The notes under the pieces were generated by a model, which saw only the letters and a list, made by a program, of their open reading frames with translations, did not search any database and had not been told where the DNA came from. Both the position numbers and the translations under genes were made by a program. 64,000 nt of DNA. It comes from Amblyornis subalaris. Lineage: Eukaryota > Chordata > Aves > Passeriformes > Ptilonorhynchidae. The stretch lies in NCBI GenBank assembly GCA_018881555.1, contig JACAXG010000107.1, forward strand, positions 1,392,406 through 1,456,405, written 5' to 3'. This document shows, piece by piece, positions 23,947 through 36,832 of this stretch. The stretch's first letter is position 1. Each line of letters begins with the position of its first letter.

Positions 23947-25050
23947 TGCTAGTTTACAAAGAAGCACGAATGTAAATACCATAATTGGGGTAACTATGCT
24001 GCCCTCTGTGTTTCTGTATTTGTAATCTGTTTTTGCCAGGAGTCCCTTTAAGAACTGGAAAGCTCAATTTGAACCGAATTCTTGAAAAGTGATACAATGT
24101 TTCTGAAGGGCTGTATATGGCAATGCTGCAGGGAGGAAAAAAATAAAATAAAAAGAAATCATTTAAAATGTTCTTGGCCAGGAACAGGACNAAAGTGTAT
24201 TCTGACAAGTAATAAGATTTTAAAGATAACATTTGGGCTGTCAGGAAGGATTTTTATTTTAATGAAGTGATGACTGGGGGCCAAACTCATTATTTCTATC
24301 TTTTACAACTCTGAGCAAAATCAGCAAGGAAGACAGAAGTGGTAAAGTCTTTCCCCTCTTTTCTTCCTGCCAAGCAGTGAGGGATGAGAACTGAGGCTTT
24401 GAACCAGCTCTCTCCAACCTTTGCGTTTGCTCCAAGAGCTTAGGCCATCAGCACTACAAAAACCTGTGAGCTGGAAGCAGCTCTGGAAATAAAAACTGGT
24501 GCTCCCACATCCTCCTGCCTAGCCAGGACACAGAGGGGTTTGGAGCCCTGGGGAAGCAGCTTTTCCCAGAGCCATCAGCATCCTTGGTTCCATTCAGACC
24601 GAGTCAATATGACATCAGTCACCTGGNGTGGCTGACACCTCTCTCTTTGTCCCAATGTCTTTCCAGTTGTTGTCGTTGAGTGGCTTATTTCTTTGATCTT
24701 GTTTATTTTAAATTCTAGGTGCCTGAATTCAGGGAACAAAGTTGGAACTTCAGCCATTGGCTGGATTTAGGCATTTTTTCCTTCCAGCCTCGTGCTCCCA
24801 GGGAACGGGAAGTGCAGCCTGTAGGGTGTTGCAGTCTGACTTGCACTCATCTGGAGCGCGTCGCTGCTGCCTGGAAGCTGCTTCTTGCACAGATGCCGTC
24901 CTGGCAGCCCAGGAACATTTTAGACAGTATTGATTATGATAATAAGGAGCAACAATGGGCAGTTCACAAGACTGGGAATGATCATTATATTTTGAAAACA
25001 CAAATTTCTTCTCGCTGCCGTTGATTACTGCTGTTTATCAACTCACTAAG
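23947..25050. other. Unique DNA, no gene seen
   Basis: No recognisable gene. The part at 24815-24930 is CpG-richer ('ggagcgcgtcgctgctgcc') and could be the edge of the conserved-looking block that follows. Frames on both strands at 24719-25024 overlap and have no known domain. Confidence 0.5.
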
Positions 25051-25054
25051 TCCT

Positions 25055-25440
25055 AAAATCTGAATAANCCTCATGCTATTTTAGAAGAAGAAACAATAAT
25101 AAAAGCTTCCTTTTTTCTTCAGAAATGTGGGCTTTTATTTTAATAATGTAATGAGCCCAGAAAGATGTTCCCATTAGAATATAAAATAAACCAAATGGAA
25201 CCATTTGTAATCAGGATTTTATCTGAGCAATGTGCTGTCTGTATCACCCACTGCCTATAAGATTGTGTTCCATTATATTACAGCAGTAATAGGAAAGAAA
25301 CTAAACTATTTGCATCGACAATAATGCAACCAATTTTGAAGACTTGCATGTCAAAAATCCATTATTCCATACATGATTACCTGGAACTGCCGATAACAAT
25401 TGTCACCAATTACACTTTTTTTACAATGTAGCAAGATTTT
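25055..25440. promoter_or_regulatory. Candidate enhancer with POU- and SOX-like motifs
   Basis: AT-rich, repeat-free sequence with no open frame. It contains a perfect POU octamer ATTTGCAT at 25308-25315 followed after two bases by ACAATAA (25318-25324), which is the SOX core in the order and orientation of a reversed SOX-POU composite site, though the spacing differs from the textbook site. A palindromic paired SOX site, AACAATTGT, lies at 25395-25403, and several ATTA homeodomain cores occur around them. These motifs arise by chance in AT-rich DNA, so the enhancer call is inference. Confidence 0.25.
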
Positions 25441-27270
25441 CATTTCTCTTTCCCCACCCCATCTTTTCTTGCTCTTTCTTTTTGCGTTTTTTTTTTTATT
25501 TTTTTGTCTCCATCACTTAGATTAGAACATCACATTTAGTACAAGAAGCAGATGTTAATATGGAAAGACAGAACATCTCAATTTTCGCACTGTTAATTCA
25601 GCTTACTGAGCCAATTTCACAATTCTCACATTCCTCCAGTCCTAAGAGAAAATGCTAATTTAGATTGTTAAAACTGACACAGGTTAGGGTATAAAGGATA
25701 ATTAGCATAAGATCCTACACAAAGTGTTTTTAGCACCATTAATCAACTCCCACCTATGCATGCACTTTTTTTAGACAGAAGTGGTGTTGAATAGTTCTTA
25801 AAAAAAACCCTAAAATATTCTGTAATAGTTAAAAAAAACCCCAAAAACCCTTCTAAAATTTGGTTGGAAGCAGTTTCCAGTGAAAGTACCTACCATGCAG
25901 CTAAAACAGATCTTTTATTTTACACATGAGAATTATTAAAAGCTCATAAAAGCATTCTAGAAAAAATACCTGTATGATTTTTAAGATTGTAGAGGATGTG
26001 CCCAAATGCAGAAATATGTCAAAATGCTTTAGCTAGTTTGGAGTTTTTCCACTTTCTCATCCCNAATATCAGAAAACTTAGTTACGTAAAAAAATAAAAT
26101 TCTGCATTGCACTCCATTTCGTTTATACACAGAGATTTCNAGTAAATTAGGTTTTCATTAGTACGGACTGGTTTCATCTTCCTTGAAAATACTGCTTTGG
26201 ATGGGAAAATCCAATATAATTTTAGTATGATTAATCTAGGAGTACATTCTACATAAAATATATGTTACAGTTCATATGAATTATTTTAAATTATNCAAAG
26301 TGATCATATGAACTACACAAGAAGGAATTTCCAAAATTAATAAATGAAATAAAGATACNAGGAATATCAGTTTAGGAAAGAGCAGAGTTTTACAGTTTGG
26401 GTGACTGCTTTGTTGATCATTGTATCAAGTTTCATTTAAAAAAAGTGTCTTTCCTAAGTCAGAAAAGCATAGAAATAAAAATTCCAGCTGCCAAGGACAG
26501 AGACTTTTAGTCATTTTAATGCTAAAGCAGACAAGTCAAGTAATTATTGTCTCTAATTGGCACTTCCACAAGATGTAACAATTTTTACAGTACCCACAGC
26601 CAAGTGCCACTTAAAAAGGTGAGAAATTATTTCCTGCCTTGGGAAAAAGGGGGGAAAAAAAGGAAAAAAGAAAATCACATGCTTTTCTAATCTGAGCTTT
26701 GCAGAGGGAAAGACTGGCCGAGCACTTCAAGGTCTGAATCAGCAAATCACATAAGCACAAACTGCATTTTAAGCATGTGCATATTAACACTTGACTAAAA
26801 GGCTATTTTTATTCTCTGACTGGCATTCTTAGCTGCTTTATTGGTTCAGTGTGTGCCCAGTTTAGGTGAACACCCTATTTTGGATGGGATTCAGCTTCAA
26901 ATTTTGACAATTAGCTTTGATTCTGCAGGGGCCTCTGTGAGAGCTGGAANGACTTGCTGCTGCTTCTTCAATACAGCTCAGACAGGGCTGATCCATCTGT
27001 CTAACACCCATCTGATGGCACTGCAGGTAACTCAGGTCACCTTGACATCCACCTCCTGCTAAGGAGGGACCTGAATCTTCCTGAGGTCTGTGTCACATCT
27101 GCCAGCCCCACATATCTCAAGGAGCTGACGTGTTAAGTGTTGGTAGATACGCAATTTAGCAACCCTAGGAAGTTATTTTCCAGTACAGTCAGAAGGGTTT
27201 GAATCAGTTTGTCCTTATTTTGACATGGACTGCTGCTTGAGAGAGCACTGAGCACCCCACCTGGGCACCA
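25441..27270. other. Unique AT-rich DNA, no gene seen
   Basis: T-rich tract at about 25484-25506, C/A-rich 'aaaaccccaaaaaccc' near 25830-25850 and an A/G-rich run at 26640-26672. No gene or dispersed repeat recognised. Confidence 0.6.
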
Positions 27271-27279
27271 GCTGCTCCT

Positions 27280-27690
27280 CCAGAAGGCAAAGCTCCCTGT
27301 ATGTCACGTGTCATACGTGTAAGCGTCATGAGAACATCTTAAAGACACTCCAGCCCCTCAAATAATACTAGAAGCCTATGTGGTCAACGAAATCGAGCTC
27401 AANGGAGGTGAGAGCTATTCAGCCGGTCCCTTATTTGATGAGCTGAAGAGCTTTCTAGGCTCTGTAGANGAAAATGAACCTGTCTAGCTGTGAGCACCAC
27501 ATACCAGACACCTCATCTGAAGCTGGAGCTGCATCCAGTCCTTGGAGACGCATCCACTCGCCTACGAACAGACACCTGGTGCNGCCTCGGGTGCCGGGGG
27601 CTGCGCACGACATCTGCACAGACCTGGCAGACGCCATGCAGAACCCCAGGGAGACCTGTGACCTTTAGGAACGGGAACTGGAGGCCAGCA
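27280..27690. other. CpG-containing patch of unknown nature
   Basis: This patch stands out in AT-rich surroundings by repeated CpGs (for example near 27306, 27318, 27325, 27390, 27552, 27597 and 27607) and overlapping frames on three readings at 27455-27765. On the plus strand a reading through 27390-27480 gives a short run resembling real protein (FDELKSFLGSV), but an in-frame stop follows at once. It could be a decayed processed pseudogene, an unannotated exon, an old LTR or a regulatory element. I do not recognise it. Confidence 0.3.
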
Positions 27691-30600
27691 CACACTTGTG
27701 TTCAAGGAACAGAGTTGAATTTAATGCTGTATCAACAGGCTGACACAGAGGCATTCATTAATTGAATACCTGATTGAATCAGACCTGAGCAATTAATAGT
27801 ATTACTTCCACCAGTGGTGCAAAATCAGAGAAGGGCTCAAGGAGGGGAAGAGATACAAATCATAGTTCACAAAGGACAATCCACCTCTTCTGCTCTTTGT
27901 AGGCTAAGATAGATTTTCATCAAACAAATGTTTCTGGAGCAATAAACATAGATCTTGTAGATATGGTTGAAGGGGGTTTTCACTCTTTTTTACTACTCAC
28001 CAAGAGAAATGGATCTGCCCNCCCAAACTCAGATATCTTTATTTATCAGAAATAATCTACCCTCCAAGAGATGTTTTAGCTGCCATGTAACTCCTTGGTT
28101 ACTTATAAAGAAGCTTTTATTGAACACAGCTAGCTCTGCCTCACAATGGATAGTGCACAAGGGACAGGTACTTCATACTGGAACCGTTAACAGATACCAT
28201 TATGAGGTCTACGCTGAAAGAAAGGACAAACCATCAAATTAATTTACACATTGAAGTTGATAGTGTGACAAAGAAAGCCAAAGGAGGAAATTCTCAGCAT
28301 CCAATGGACACCAGAAGGAGCTGGCCCACACATGGGGATGAAACTTAAATNTACTTTGGTTGCCATGTATATTGGTGCATGATGGGACTAACAGTGAGTG
28401 CTATCCAGTCTGGTTTTTATTTTTTTTTTCCTAGTGAACAATGAATTTTAGAGAAGAAATAAAAAAATCTCTGGAAGCTGAGACAAAATCAGTAATTATT
28501 TTCAGCCATGGAGACAATGAAAAATGAAGAGAACCCTTTGAGGATATCATTTTATTTTATTTCACTATTTAAAAATTCATGGTTTTACTTTCACCAGAAC
28601 TAACTGACTTCATGTTTTGGAAGAATATCTTGTACTTAAGCATATCATCTACGCTGACAGAAAAAAGATCAAGTAACAACATCAACTAACCTTAGAAAGA
28701 AAATAAGTAAATTTATGCATTTGTATTGATGAAACACTTGAGCAGAAAACCAATTTTTTAAAAAATTTTGCTGAAACATTTTGCTGTAGCAAATTTCCCC
28801 ACCTTTTTTTTGTGTGGTTTGGCTACCAAGCAGAAAAGAAACTGAATTATTCAGCCAGCTCTAGTGCCAACAAGTATGTCGATTAGTGTTAAGTATTGTA
28901 GTTTTTTTTTATTCAGCCATATGTCCACTTTGGCTAGGATTGAGGCCAGCTGCTAATTTTATACAAGATATAAACAGATGCTGGGTAGCAAATCTTGATG
29001 TTGCCTTGCCTGAGATTAAAACTACACATTAGCAAGGAAAATTCTTTCTTTAGTGATCGTTGCAGGTCAATCATGTCNATGGCAATGACCATTTAAGACA
29101 AAACCACTTTTGTAGACCTGCTTCCACGAATGTTTTTCTTCTCACTTCCTTCTGCATGGCTCATGGAGGAGGTAAATGTCCACAGGCACATACCTGAGAA
29201 ACAAGTATTTTTTCTTAGACTCTTCACAAGCAACTCCCCGGATTCTGTTTCCAGATGGAATATGAAGGCACTCAGATGCCTTGAATAGATTTTCATATGT
29301 GCTGGTCCTTTGCCAGGAGAGAGACCTGGAAACAGNAGAGTTCCTAAGTGGATGCAGCATCCAGAAATATGAAGCCATTACGTAGATCAATTTCCTTCTC
29401 AGCCACCCGCTTGGGGACCTTGTACAAACATTGCCCTGTGCACACTGTGGTATGCACACCGCTTGTTGTCTTGAAAAACTCATCATAAAACTATTTATCC
29501 TTGTTTATGTAGACTATAAAACTTTCAAAGTCTACTTGCTTCTAGTGCAGGACTATCCTGGGGCTAATTTCCCATTCCGTCTGTTTAAAAGCACCTTGTA
29601 AAAAAGTCCTTTTTTTTCCTGCAAAAGCTTAATGCTCAAGCTTCCAGAAGACACGAGCTATATAATGGTGTTTGACTTGCATATCTCATAACTAAATGCT
29701 AATTTAAACAAATATAAAATAACCCTGGACCCTTTTCTTCTTTCTTTCCTTTTTTATTTTTGCTTTGAGAAACAAGACCTACTCTGTTGACACTTTCAGG
29801 ACTTCACTGGTGTGCTAATTTCTCATAAGTATGGATTTGGTGCTTATCTCTGTAAAGAATATATAGAATGATAACCTGGTTGTACTTCCCTGTGTGCTCA
29901 GCCTCATGCAAAAGTCAAATCAACGGCCTTTTTCTAAATTACTTCCTCTCTTGATATATGGACCTTATTTACAGCCTCCCTTTGTGCAACCCTAACGCCA
30001 TCACACAGGGCTTAGGTTCTGAAAACCGTAGCAATTGCCTGAGAATTGATTTGATGTCTTTTGCCCATCCCTCCCTCAGGTCCCTCAAGACATTTTAATA
30101 TGAGCCATGACATTATGATGGATGAAATCTGGCATTTTACTGTAGCAATGCTACTCCCATGTGGAAAATAACAGCTTGTTCAAAGCCCATCTTCCAGCCA
30201 GATTTAGGATATACACTAAGCCACATCTTCAGTCTCCCCCTTCTCTCTACTCTTTCACAGCATCCTTTGCGAACAGCTTCATTTTGTACATCAACCTGTC
30301 TCAGTACCAGACTCTTGCTAATCCCTGCCACTCTGTGTAGCTACCTTGAAGCACACAGACTACAGCTACACCCTTTCCCTCCCAAAACTGTCTTGGACAA
30401 GCAACACATGCAACAAATTCAGCTAATCCGCTGGTAATTACCTGGACAGAAAAGGAATCTGGCTAACGTGGAATTCACTGTAAATCATCTCTGACAACAT
30501 GAAGCTCCTGGTGAACTGTAAGTGCAGTGATAAGGTGTTGCACACACACTGAAGCAANGAGTCAGTTCTTATAGATGTTCATGTGCTTAATTTACCCAGC

Positions 30601-32034
30601 TGAAGGCCAGGCAAGACAAAGAGGCTTTTGACCTTCTGGGCTCTGAGGAAAAGTGAACTCTTTTTAGACAACTAGAACGTTTAGGAATATCTTTCTAGCA
30701 TTCATCTGGTAAAACCTATTTTGTCATCAACTGTTGAGCAGTTGCTTATTTTGTTCATAACTGAAAATGTAATCACGCTGAAAAGCATTTTGGTTCTTAG
30801 TCAGCTTTAAATCTCTGAAAGTCTGGAGTGGCCATTTATTTTTGTTCATCAAAAGACNCATTCCATCTGATACATCATAGAATAAACTGAATCTTGAATT
30901 TCCTTCACTGGTAGTGGTGGGAATTCCCCATGCCTAGTTCAGATGTGGACCTCTCTGCTGAAAACTAAACCAGGGGAAACAGCAATACCAACCAGAGCTG
31001 NCTTCCAAAACCAGCTGGGAAATCTCAGCAGGAAAGGGTGTAGTAGATGCTGCAACACAAGGATGTCCTAGGAAGCATTGTTTGTCCATTGGACTTTATN
31101 TGGTTTGTGCTGATTTGAACTGTTCACACGCATTTCTGTCTACTAGGGAATGCTGTTAATTATTAAATAGGAGAAGGAGTGCACTGCAAGGCCATTCATG
31201 ATACATTTTAAATTGTTGATGCACAAAAGATGCAGGTAAGCATCGAGGAAATTTTACAAACATTTCTGTGTAGATTGGTGCTTAGTTGGCCAAGGGATTT
31301 TGGCACCTAAAATGTCAGGATCTGCCTTCTGTCAGCAATCACACAGTGGTCTTCAGAGGAAAAGTGGATTCTGTCAGGACTTGGAGATCAATAAAAGCCC
31401 TTACCACCCCTACAAGGGTCTCTTTCCATCCCTGCTANATCCTGTGACCTGGGGCCATCAGGCCCTATCCCAGTGATACAGTTGGATAACACAGTCCTAC
31501 CCCACACCCCACATTCCTGCTCTCATTTCACTTCCAACAAGGATTTGTATCCCCTGCCTTGTGTGCACATCCCAAATCTCATGCTGCAGAAAATGTGGGG
31601 GAAAAAATGGAGTACAGAGGGGCTGAGGACTCAGAGTCAAATAACCCCTTAATTATAAAGAGGATCAGAGTCGCACCCACTTTTCCTTTTCTGCTGCACA
31701 TTGCACTCCGAATCAGCAACTTCCCCAAGCAATCCTTTTGAACCCTGAACACTTGTACATAGCTTTAAAGAGCAAATGGATGCATTTGTGTGTGAAGGAG
31801 ATATTTACTACCCTAGCACTGAAAAAATAGGGTTCTCTTGTTTCTTCTTGCTTCTAATGNACACACACTGTGAGATTGAATATTTTATTGTATGTTACCT
31901 TAACAGACAATAAAAATGTCTGTAGAGTTCATGGAACATTATTGAACTATGTGTTGATGGTTGATTTGATATAAAAAATAAATAATAAAAATGTCTGAAA
32001 GGCTTTTGCCATTTATTTCAGTCCATCTTTTTTT
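27691..32034. other. Unique AT-rich DNA, no gene seen
   Basis: No gene, LINE end or LTR recognised. T-rich runs occur at 28417-28430 and 28900-28910. Frames such as 27967-28242, 29142-29486 (minus) and 30159-30437 have no identifiable domains, and none has a convincing exon context. Confidence 0.55.
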
Positions 32035-32431
32035 NNNNNNNNNNNNNNNNNNNNNNNNNNNNNNNNNNNNNNNNNNNNNNNNNNNNNNNNNNNNNNNNNN
32101 NNNNNNNNNNNNNNNNNNNNNNNNNNNNNNNNNNNNNNNNNNNNNNNNNNNNNNNNNNNNNNNNNNNNNNNNNNNNNNNNNNNNNNNNNNNNNNNNNNNN
32201 NNNNNNNNNNNNNNNNNNNNNNNNNNNNNNNNNNNNNNNNNNNNNNNNNNNNNNNNNNNNNNNNNNNNNNNNNNNNNNNNNNNNNNNNNNNNNNNNNNNN
32301 NNNNNNNNNNNNNNNNNNNNNNNNNNNNNNNNNNNNNNNNNNNNNNNNNNNNNNNNNNNNNNNNNNNNNNNNNNNNNNNNNNNNNNNNNNNNNNNNNNNN
32401 NNNNNNNNNNNNNNNNNNNNNNNNNNNNNNN
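32035..32431. other. Assembly gap (397 N)
   Basis: A continuous run of N, flanked on the left by a T homopolymer ('ctttttttt') and on the right by 'ttttcttttttataa'. The flanks suggest the assembler failed in a T-rich low-complexity tract. Whether 397 is a measured or estimated length is unknown. Confidence 1.
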
Positions 32432-35400
32432 TTTTCTTTTTTATAAATATCTTCTTCAAATTCCTTTGACAAGCTGAGAAAGTCTTGCAGCTGAACACAG
32501 TATTAATTATATTTCAAAGCAAACCTTTTATTCATTTGGGGACAATCTGTGAAACAGAAATCTGTGACTGAAGCTGCTGCCAAGCCAATTACTGCAAAAT
32601 AACTCAAATATGTCTCGACAGATTGCAATTTTTCCTATTGTTAGATTTATTTTTTAGATCAAAAGGTTATGTTCACTTAAATTAGACTTGCATTTAAATA
32701 TTCCATGACTTTTGTGCATGATGGATCTGTAGGTGCATGCAGAGAATATACAGTGAGTCNTCTGAGGAAAACAAATTGCATTCAGCTGACAATGAATATT
32801 ATTGATCTACTTCCACTTCTTTTATAGAAATCATCTGCAAATATACTCTAAGTATCATAGATTCATAAATTCTAGAAGTAGAAAGGAAAATTACAGTCTA
32901 ACTTCTTCCATAAGAAGAGGAAAGCAAAAAGAGCTTCTTGCTCAGTCATTTCTGCATCAAACATCTTTTTTACAGTATATAAAAATGTGATTTAATATCT
33001 TTCAGTGGTGGAATATCCATTGCTTTTCTAGGTAAGTTTTTCTGGCAGTTAAGGATGCATTATTATTGAAAGGAAATTTCTACTGTATTTATTTATGTAA
33101 TTGCCTACTCTTTAAGAGGAACAAAATCCTCTCAGGTCAGGCTGTGAATCTTTGCTCAAATATGAGAATTCTTAAGGATGCCAGTGGAACTAATGCTTCC
33201 AAGAGTGCTTGGTGTAAGCAGAGTTGATACAACATGCTTTATGAATTTGTTCAGTTTTGAGTTATCTGATGAATATTTTATAGAAATATATGACAACCTA
33301 TTGATTGCTCATGACATATTTGCTGCTGCAGTTATTCTATTCATAAACATCCAATTGCAAAGCAAAGTAAGAGAGTTAAATCACAGTTATTTTTGTTTCC
33401 AGAAGAAATAAAGCTTCTGCAGTGGGAAAAGACATACACACACATTTTTGATTTGTCTCCTATGCTAAATATGAATTCACATTACTACTTGTAAGATTTT
33501 TNCTTCGTGCTAAAATCATCCTTTAAAAGTCATCAGTCAGACTAACATTTGTTGAATTTGCACAGCATTACCTGAATGCTCTTATTCTTTCTAGTTACAG
33601 CTTTCTCTATATTTTGGACTTGCTCTTTGATGCTAAATTTCTTCGTCCCTTAACAAGCTGAGAAATTTCTGGTCAGTAGAGCAGAAAACAGAGAGATTGC
33701 TTCATGCACAGATTGTAATACTACTCCAAATAATCATCCTGTTTAAGCTTTCAGATATGCTTATTGATTATTGAACACCTACTTGTNTTAATTGCTGGTG
33801 GACCTTCCAAAATATAGAGCATTGCACATCTGCCTCCAAATTCCCTGACAAGAAATGGAAGAACTCTGACATTATTCTCTTCAGCCAACCTACAAAAAAC
33901 AAAGAAGGTGGATTTTGGCTTGTTTTGTATTCTGGCAAAGAATCAAACATTATTGCAGCTCCTGCATAAATTCACTTAGAGCTGAAGGCAAAAGTTTCAG
34001 AAGTGGTGGACATCCCTAACTGTCTCNGACTTCACTGGATTCAGAGCTGAAAATTTCATCTCTGTGGCTCTGCAGAGTCCAAATGGAAGTGACAATTGTT
34101 TCTGCCAGTAATAAAGCAAACCTCCCTCCCACAAAAATCCTTTTTTTTTTAAATAGCTTTTCCCTATTGAAAAACCTTTCTTTGTCAAAAAGAGGGAAAG
34201 AAGAAATGAATGGCAAAGAAGAAATCAAAATGAGTGGTTAAGAAGATTCTAGATTCTCCTGTTATGTGTTTTCTCATTTTTGTTCTTTTGGATAAGCTTA
34301 AGCAATCCACAACATCTAAAACAGATCTCATCTTGCAGGGCCTCAGCTTTTTTAGAGGCTGATGAATTCACTTTTATTTTTCTTTGAGATGTTCTTTTTA
34401 AAAACTCATCTCACTGAAGTAGATCCCAACACTGCACAGTCACATCTTTGGTGGTAAAACCCCTTTACTCCCCAGCCCACTACCCGAAGGAGAATTTTCA
34501 TCAGAGACTCCAACACTATTTCAAGGAGAAACCACTGTTTGGTTTGGGATTTTTGTGTTGTTTTGGATTTTTGGTTTTTTTTTGTTTTTTTTTTTTTTTT
34601 TCAAAAGACATGAAGCAGTACCTAGTTTGTACTTACCCTGAACGACTGACTTAGAGTGGCTCTTGTTCAAGGGAGCTCTCAGAAAGTATCACAGAGGAGA
34701 CTATGACTATATTTGTTTGCATTTTGTGGGCTGTGATTACTGCCTTTGACTGGTGAAAAATTGACAGCTTTACATCATTCTGTTACCCCCACNTCCCACT
34801 TCTGCCACCTGGCATGTTTTTTTCTTTTACACTTTGGATTATTTGCAGTAAGGTGCAGAAATGGTAATCTGTCTCAATGACTGCAGAGGGGCTTAGGTGG
34901 GTGGTCTTCAAGGCACTCTATCATCTTAAAAAGAAAATAAAACATAAAATAGTCCACCACCAACTCATCTTGGTAAGAATGCTTGGAAAACCTGATCCTG
35001 AAGGTGAGAGAACCTAATTCTCTCCAGACAAAAATAAACCAGAAGAAACCNAAGGTCTGCAAAATGGACTTAACTCATCAACAGGTTAACCCATCGTTTT
35101 TAAAGGCAATTTTGTAATTGCTGCATGGTCCAAGAGACTGAGGCACTCAGAGACCTTGGTAAAAATCCTCTTCCAAGCCCTTGAACGTTGCAATCCAGCA
35201 TCTGTGTTCTAAACCTGCCAAGTGTAACCTCTGAACGGTCACCAGGCTATTGGCTCCAATACCAAAACATATTGAGGAGGAGTGGAAGAGGGGAAGGCGA
35301 TCCAGGAACGGGAGAAGCCGGTGCCAAGAAAGTGTCACACAGATATATAGGAGCCAATTACCTTTGTAATTGTGTTTTACCAATAAAAGCCAACATTGTG

Positions 35401-36120
35401 TCCAGATTCCTGTAAGATCTGCTGGCTCCAGTGACANTTTACAAGTGTAGTTAACGAGTTAATGTGGAGATACAAACTCTCATTGAAGGAGAGTGACTGT
35501 AGTACATGAAAAGGAAGAAAAATGTCATGGATGTAAGATGAAGTCATCAAACTTCCCCAGAAGCCCCGTTAACCCNTTAAAGAGAAGTAGATACAGAGCA
35601 CCTAACAGGATAAGTCCTTTATTAGCATCTGTCCATACAATAAGCATTAGGTGGAAATGAAGCTCAGCATGGAAAGGGGCACCTATTTCAAGGTGGGTTT
35701 TTTATTAATGATGTCCTTAATACCCTCAGGCCAGTCTTGGCAAATATAGTTCTAGAGTTCTTGTCAGCAAAACAAATAATCTTAAATAAAGCCCTGATGG
35801 AAATAGTTCAGATCTGTTGGTTTAAAGAGCCACTGTCACACATATAACTTCAAACTAAGAAGTTAAGCCTATAGTTGNAATGTTCACATGCAGTGCAAGT
35901 TGCTAGAACAAAAAGAGGGATTTAAAGTTATCAAAGACCTATCAAAGAATCACAGTAGTGGGAAGATTAATNATTTCTCATTCTAAAAGACAACCCCAGT
36001 GGCTAGGATTTTCAGTAAACTACATTCCAGTACGTTGTTCATCTGAGCTACTTTTGTGACCTGCATTGTCATATTACCCAAATATCTCCATCTTGTCATG
36101 ACCTTCCCTCCAAAGCAAAG
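32432..36120. other. Unique AT-rich DNA, possible old CR1 trace
   Basis: At 32853-32915 the plus strand reads 'atcatagattcataaattc' followed by a 'tagaagtagaaaggaaaatt' and 'tctaacttcttcc' pattern, which fits a very decayed CR1-type end on the minus strand. A T-rich tract occupies 34552-34601. At 35270-35395 a CpG-containing segment ends in 'ccaataaaagcc', a possible polyadenylation signal without a visible gene. Nothing else is recognised. Confidence 0.45.
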
Positions 36121-36122
36121 AT

Positions 36123-36262
36123 TTTATTACTATTATAACTATTATTATTCCCTTTAGAGACAGGGAATGCGGGATGAAGTTTTAGTTGTTTTTCTCAAGG
36201 TGATGTAGCAGAAGACAGAATTAAAAGAGAATATTAAGTCTGAATTTTTGACTTAAAGAGAG
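36123..36262 (-). mobile_element. Possible MIR-like SINE relic
   Basis: The plus strand runs 'attattattccctttagaga', 'cagggaatgcgg', then 'tttttctcaaggtgatgtag' and 'cagaagacagaatt'. This follows the order of an antisense MIR/CORE-SINE core (cccattttacagatgagga ... cccaaggtcacacagc ... gcagagc), with heavy divergence. A profile search is needed to confirm. Confidence 0.4.
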
Positions 36263-36596
36263 AACAAGGCATATTCTTTTATTCTGAATTACCCTCATGG
36301 TCTGCCTTCAGGCCATTCCAGAGTGCAGCCCTTCTTCCCACTCCAGGCTTTTCCTTCCCTGGTGTTTCAAATGGACAGTCAGAAAAGGGAGCCACCAAAA
36401 NCAAAAAGCATTTCTGGAGTATTGCAGTAAGGTTATTTTCTCTAAGTTAGGTAAGTTACATGGGCAAAGCAGAAAAGATACGGTCAAAAAAAAAAAGAAT
36501 TTAAATGCTGAAAAACTTGGGAAATTGGGAGTTTTGTCCAAATAAAAAGCAATCATATAAAAAATTTTAACTAGGCACATCCCTTACAGTCCTGGT

Positions 36597-36784
36597 CTGA
36601 GGGTACACAAGAAGCTGGGGACACATCTGGGACTGAAGACCCAAACTGGNCAAAGGGATACACCAAACCNTATGATGTCATGCTTATATATACATATATG
36701 TATATAAAAACATATATAAACTAGGGGAAAGTCTGAATAGTGAGCAATTACATTGGACATCACTCATTTTGTATATTCTGGTTC

Positions 36785-36832
<48 letters not shown>

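Noticed and set aside
23466..24025. Long open frames on both strands (up to 177 codons)
   Set aside because: Most of their length lies in the ERV LTR at 23151-23737, and the longer one runs on through the minisatellite; they do not resemble a host or viral protein.
31939..32498. Frames of 151-177 codons across 32.0-32.4 kb
   Set aside because: They consist almost wholly of unknown residues from the assembly gap.
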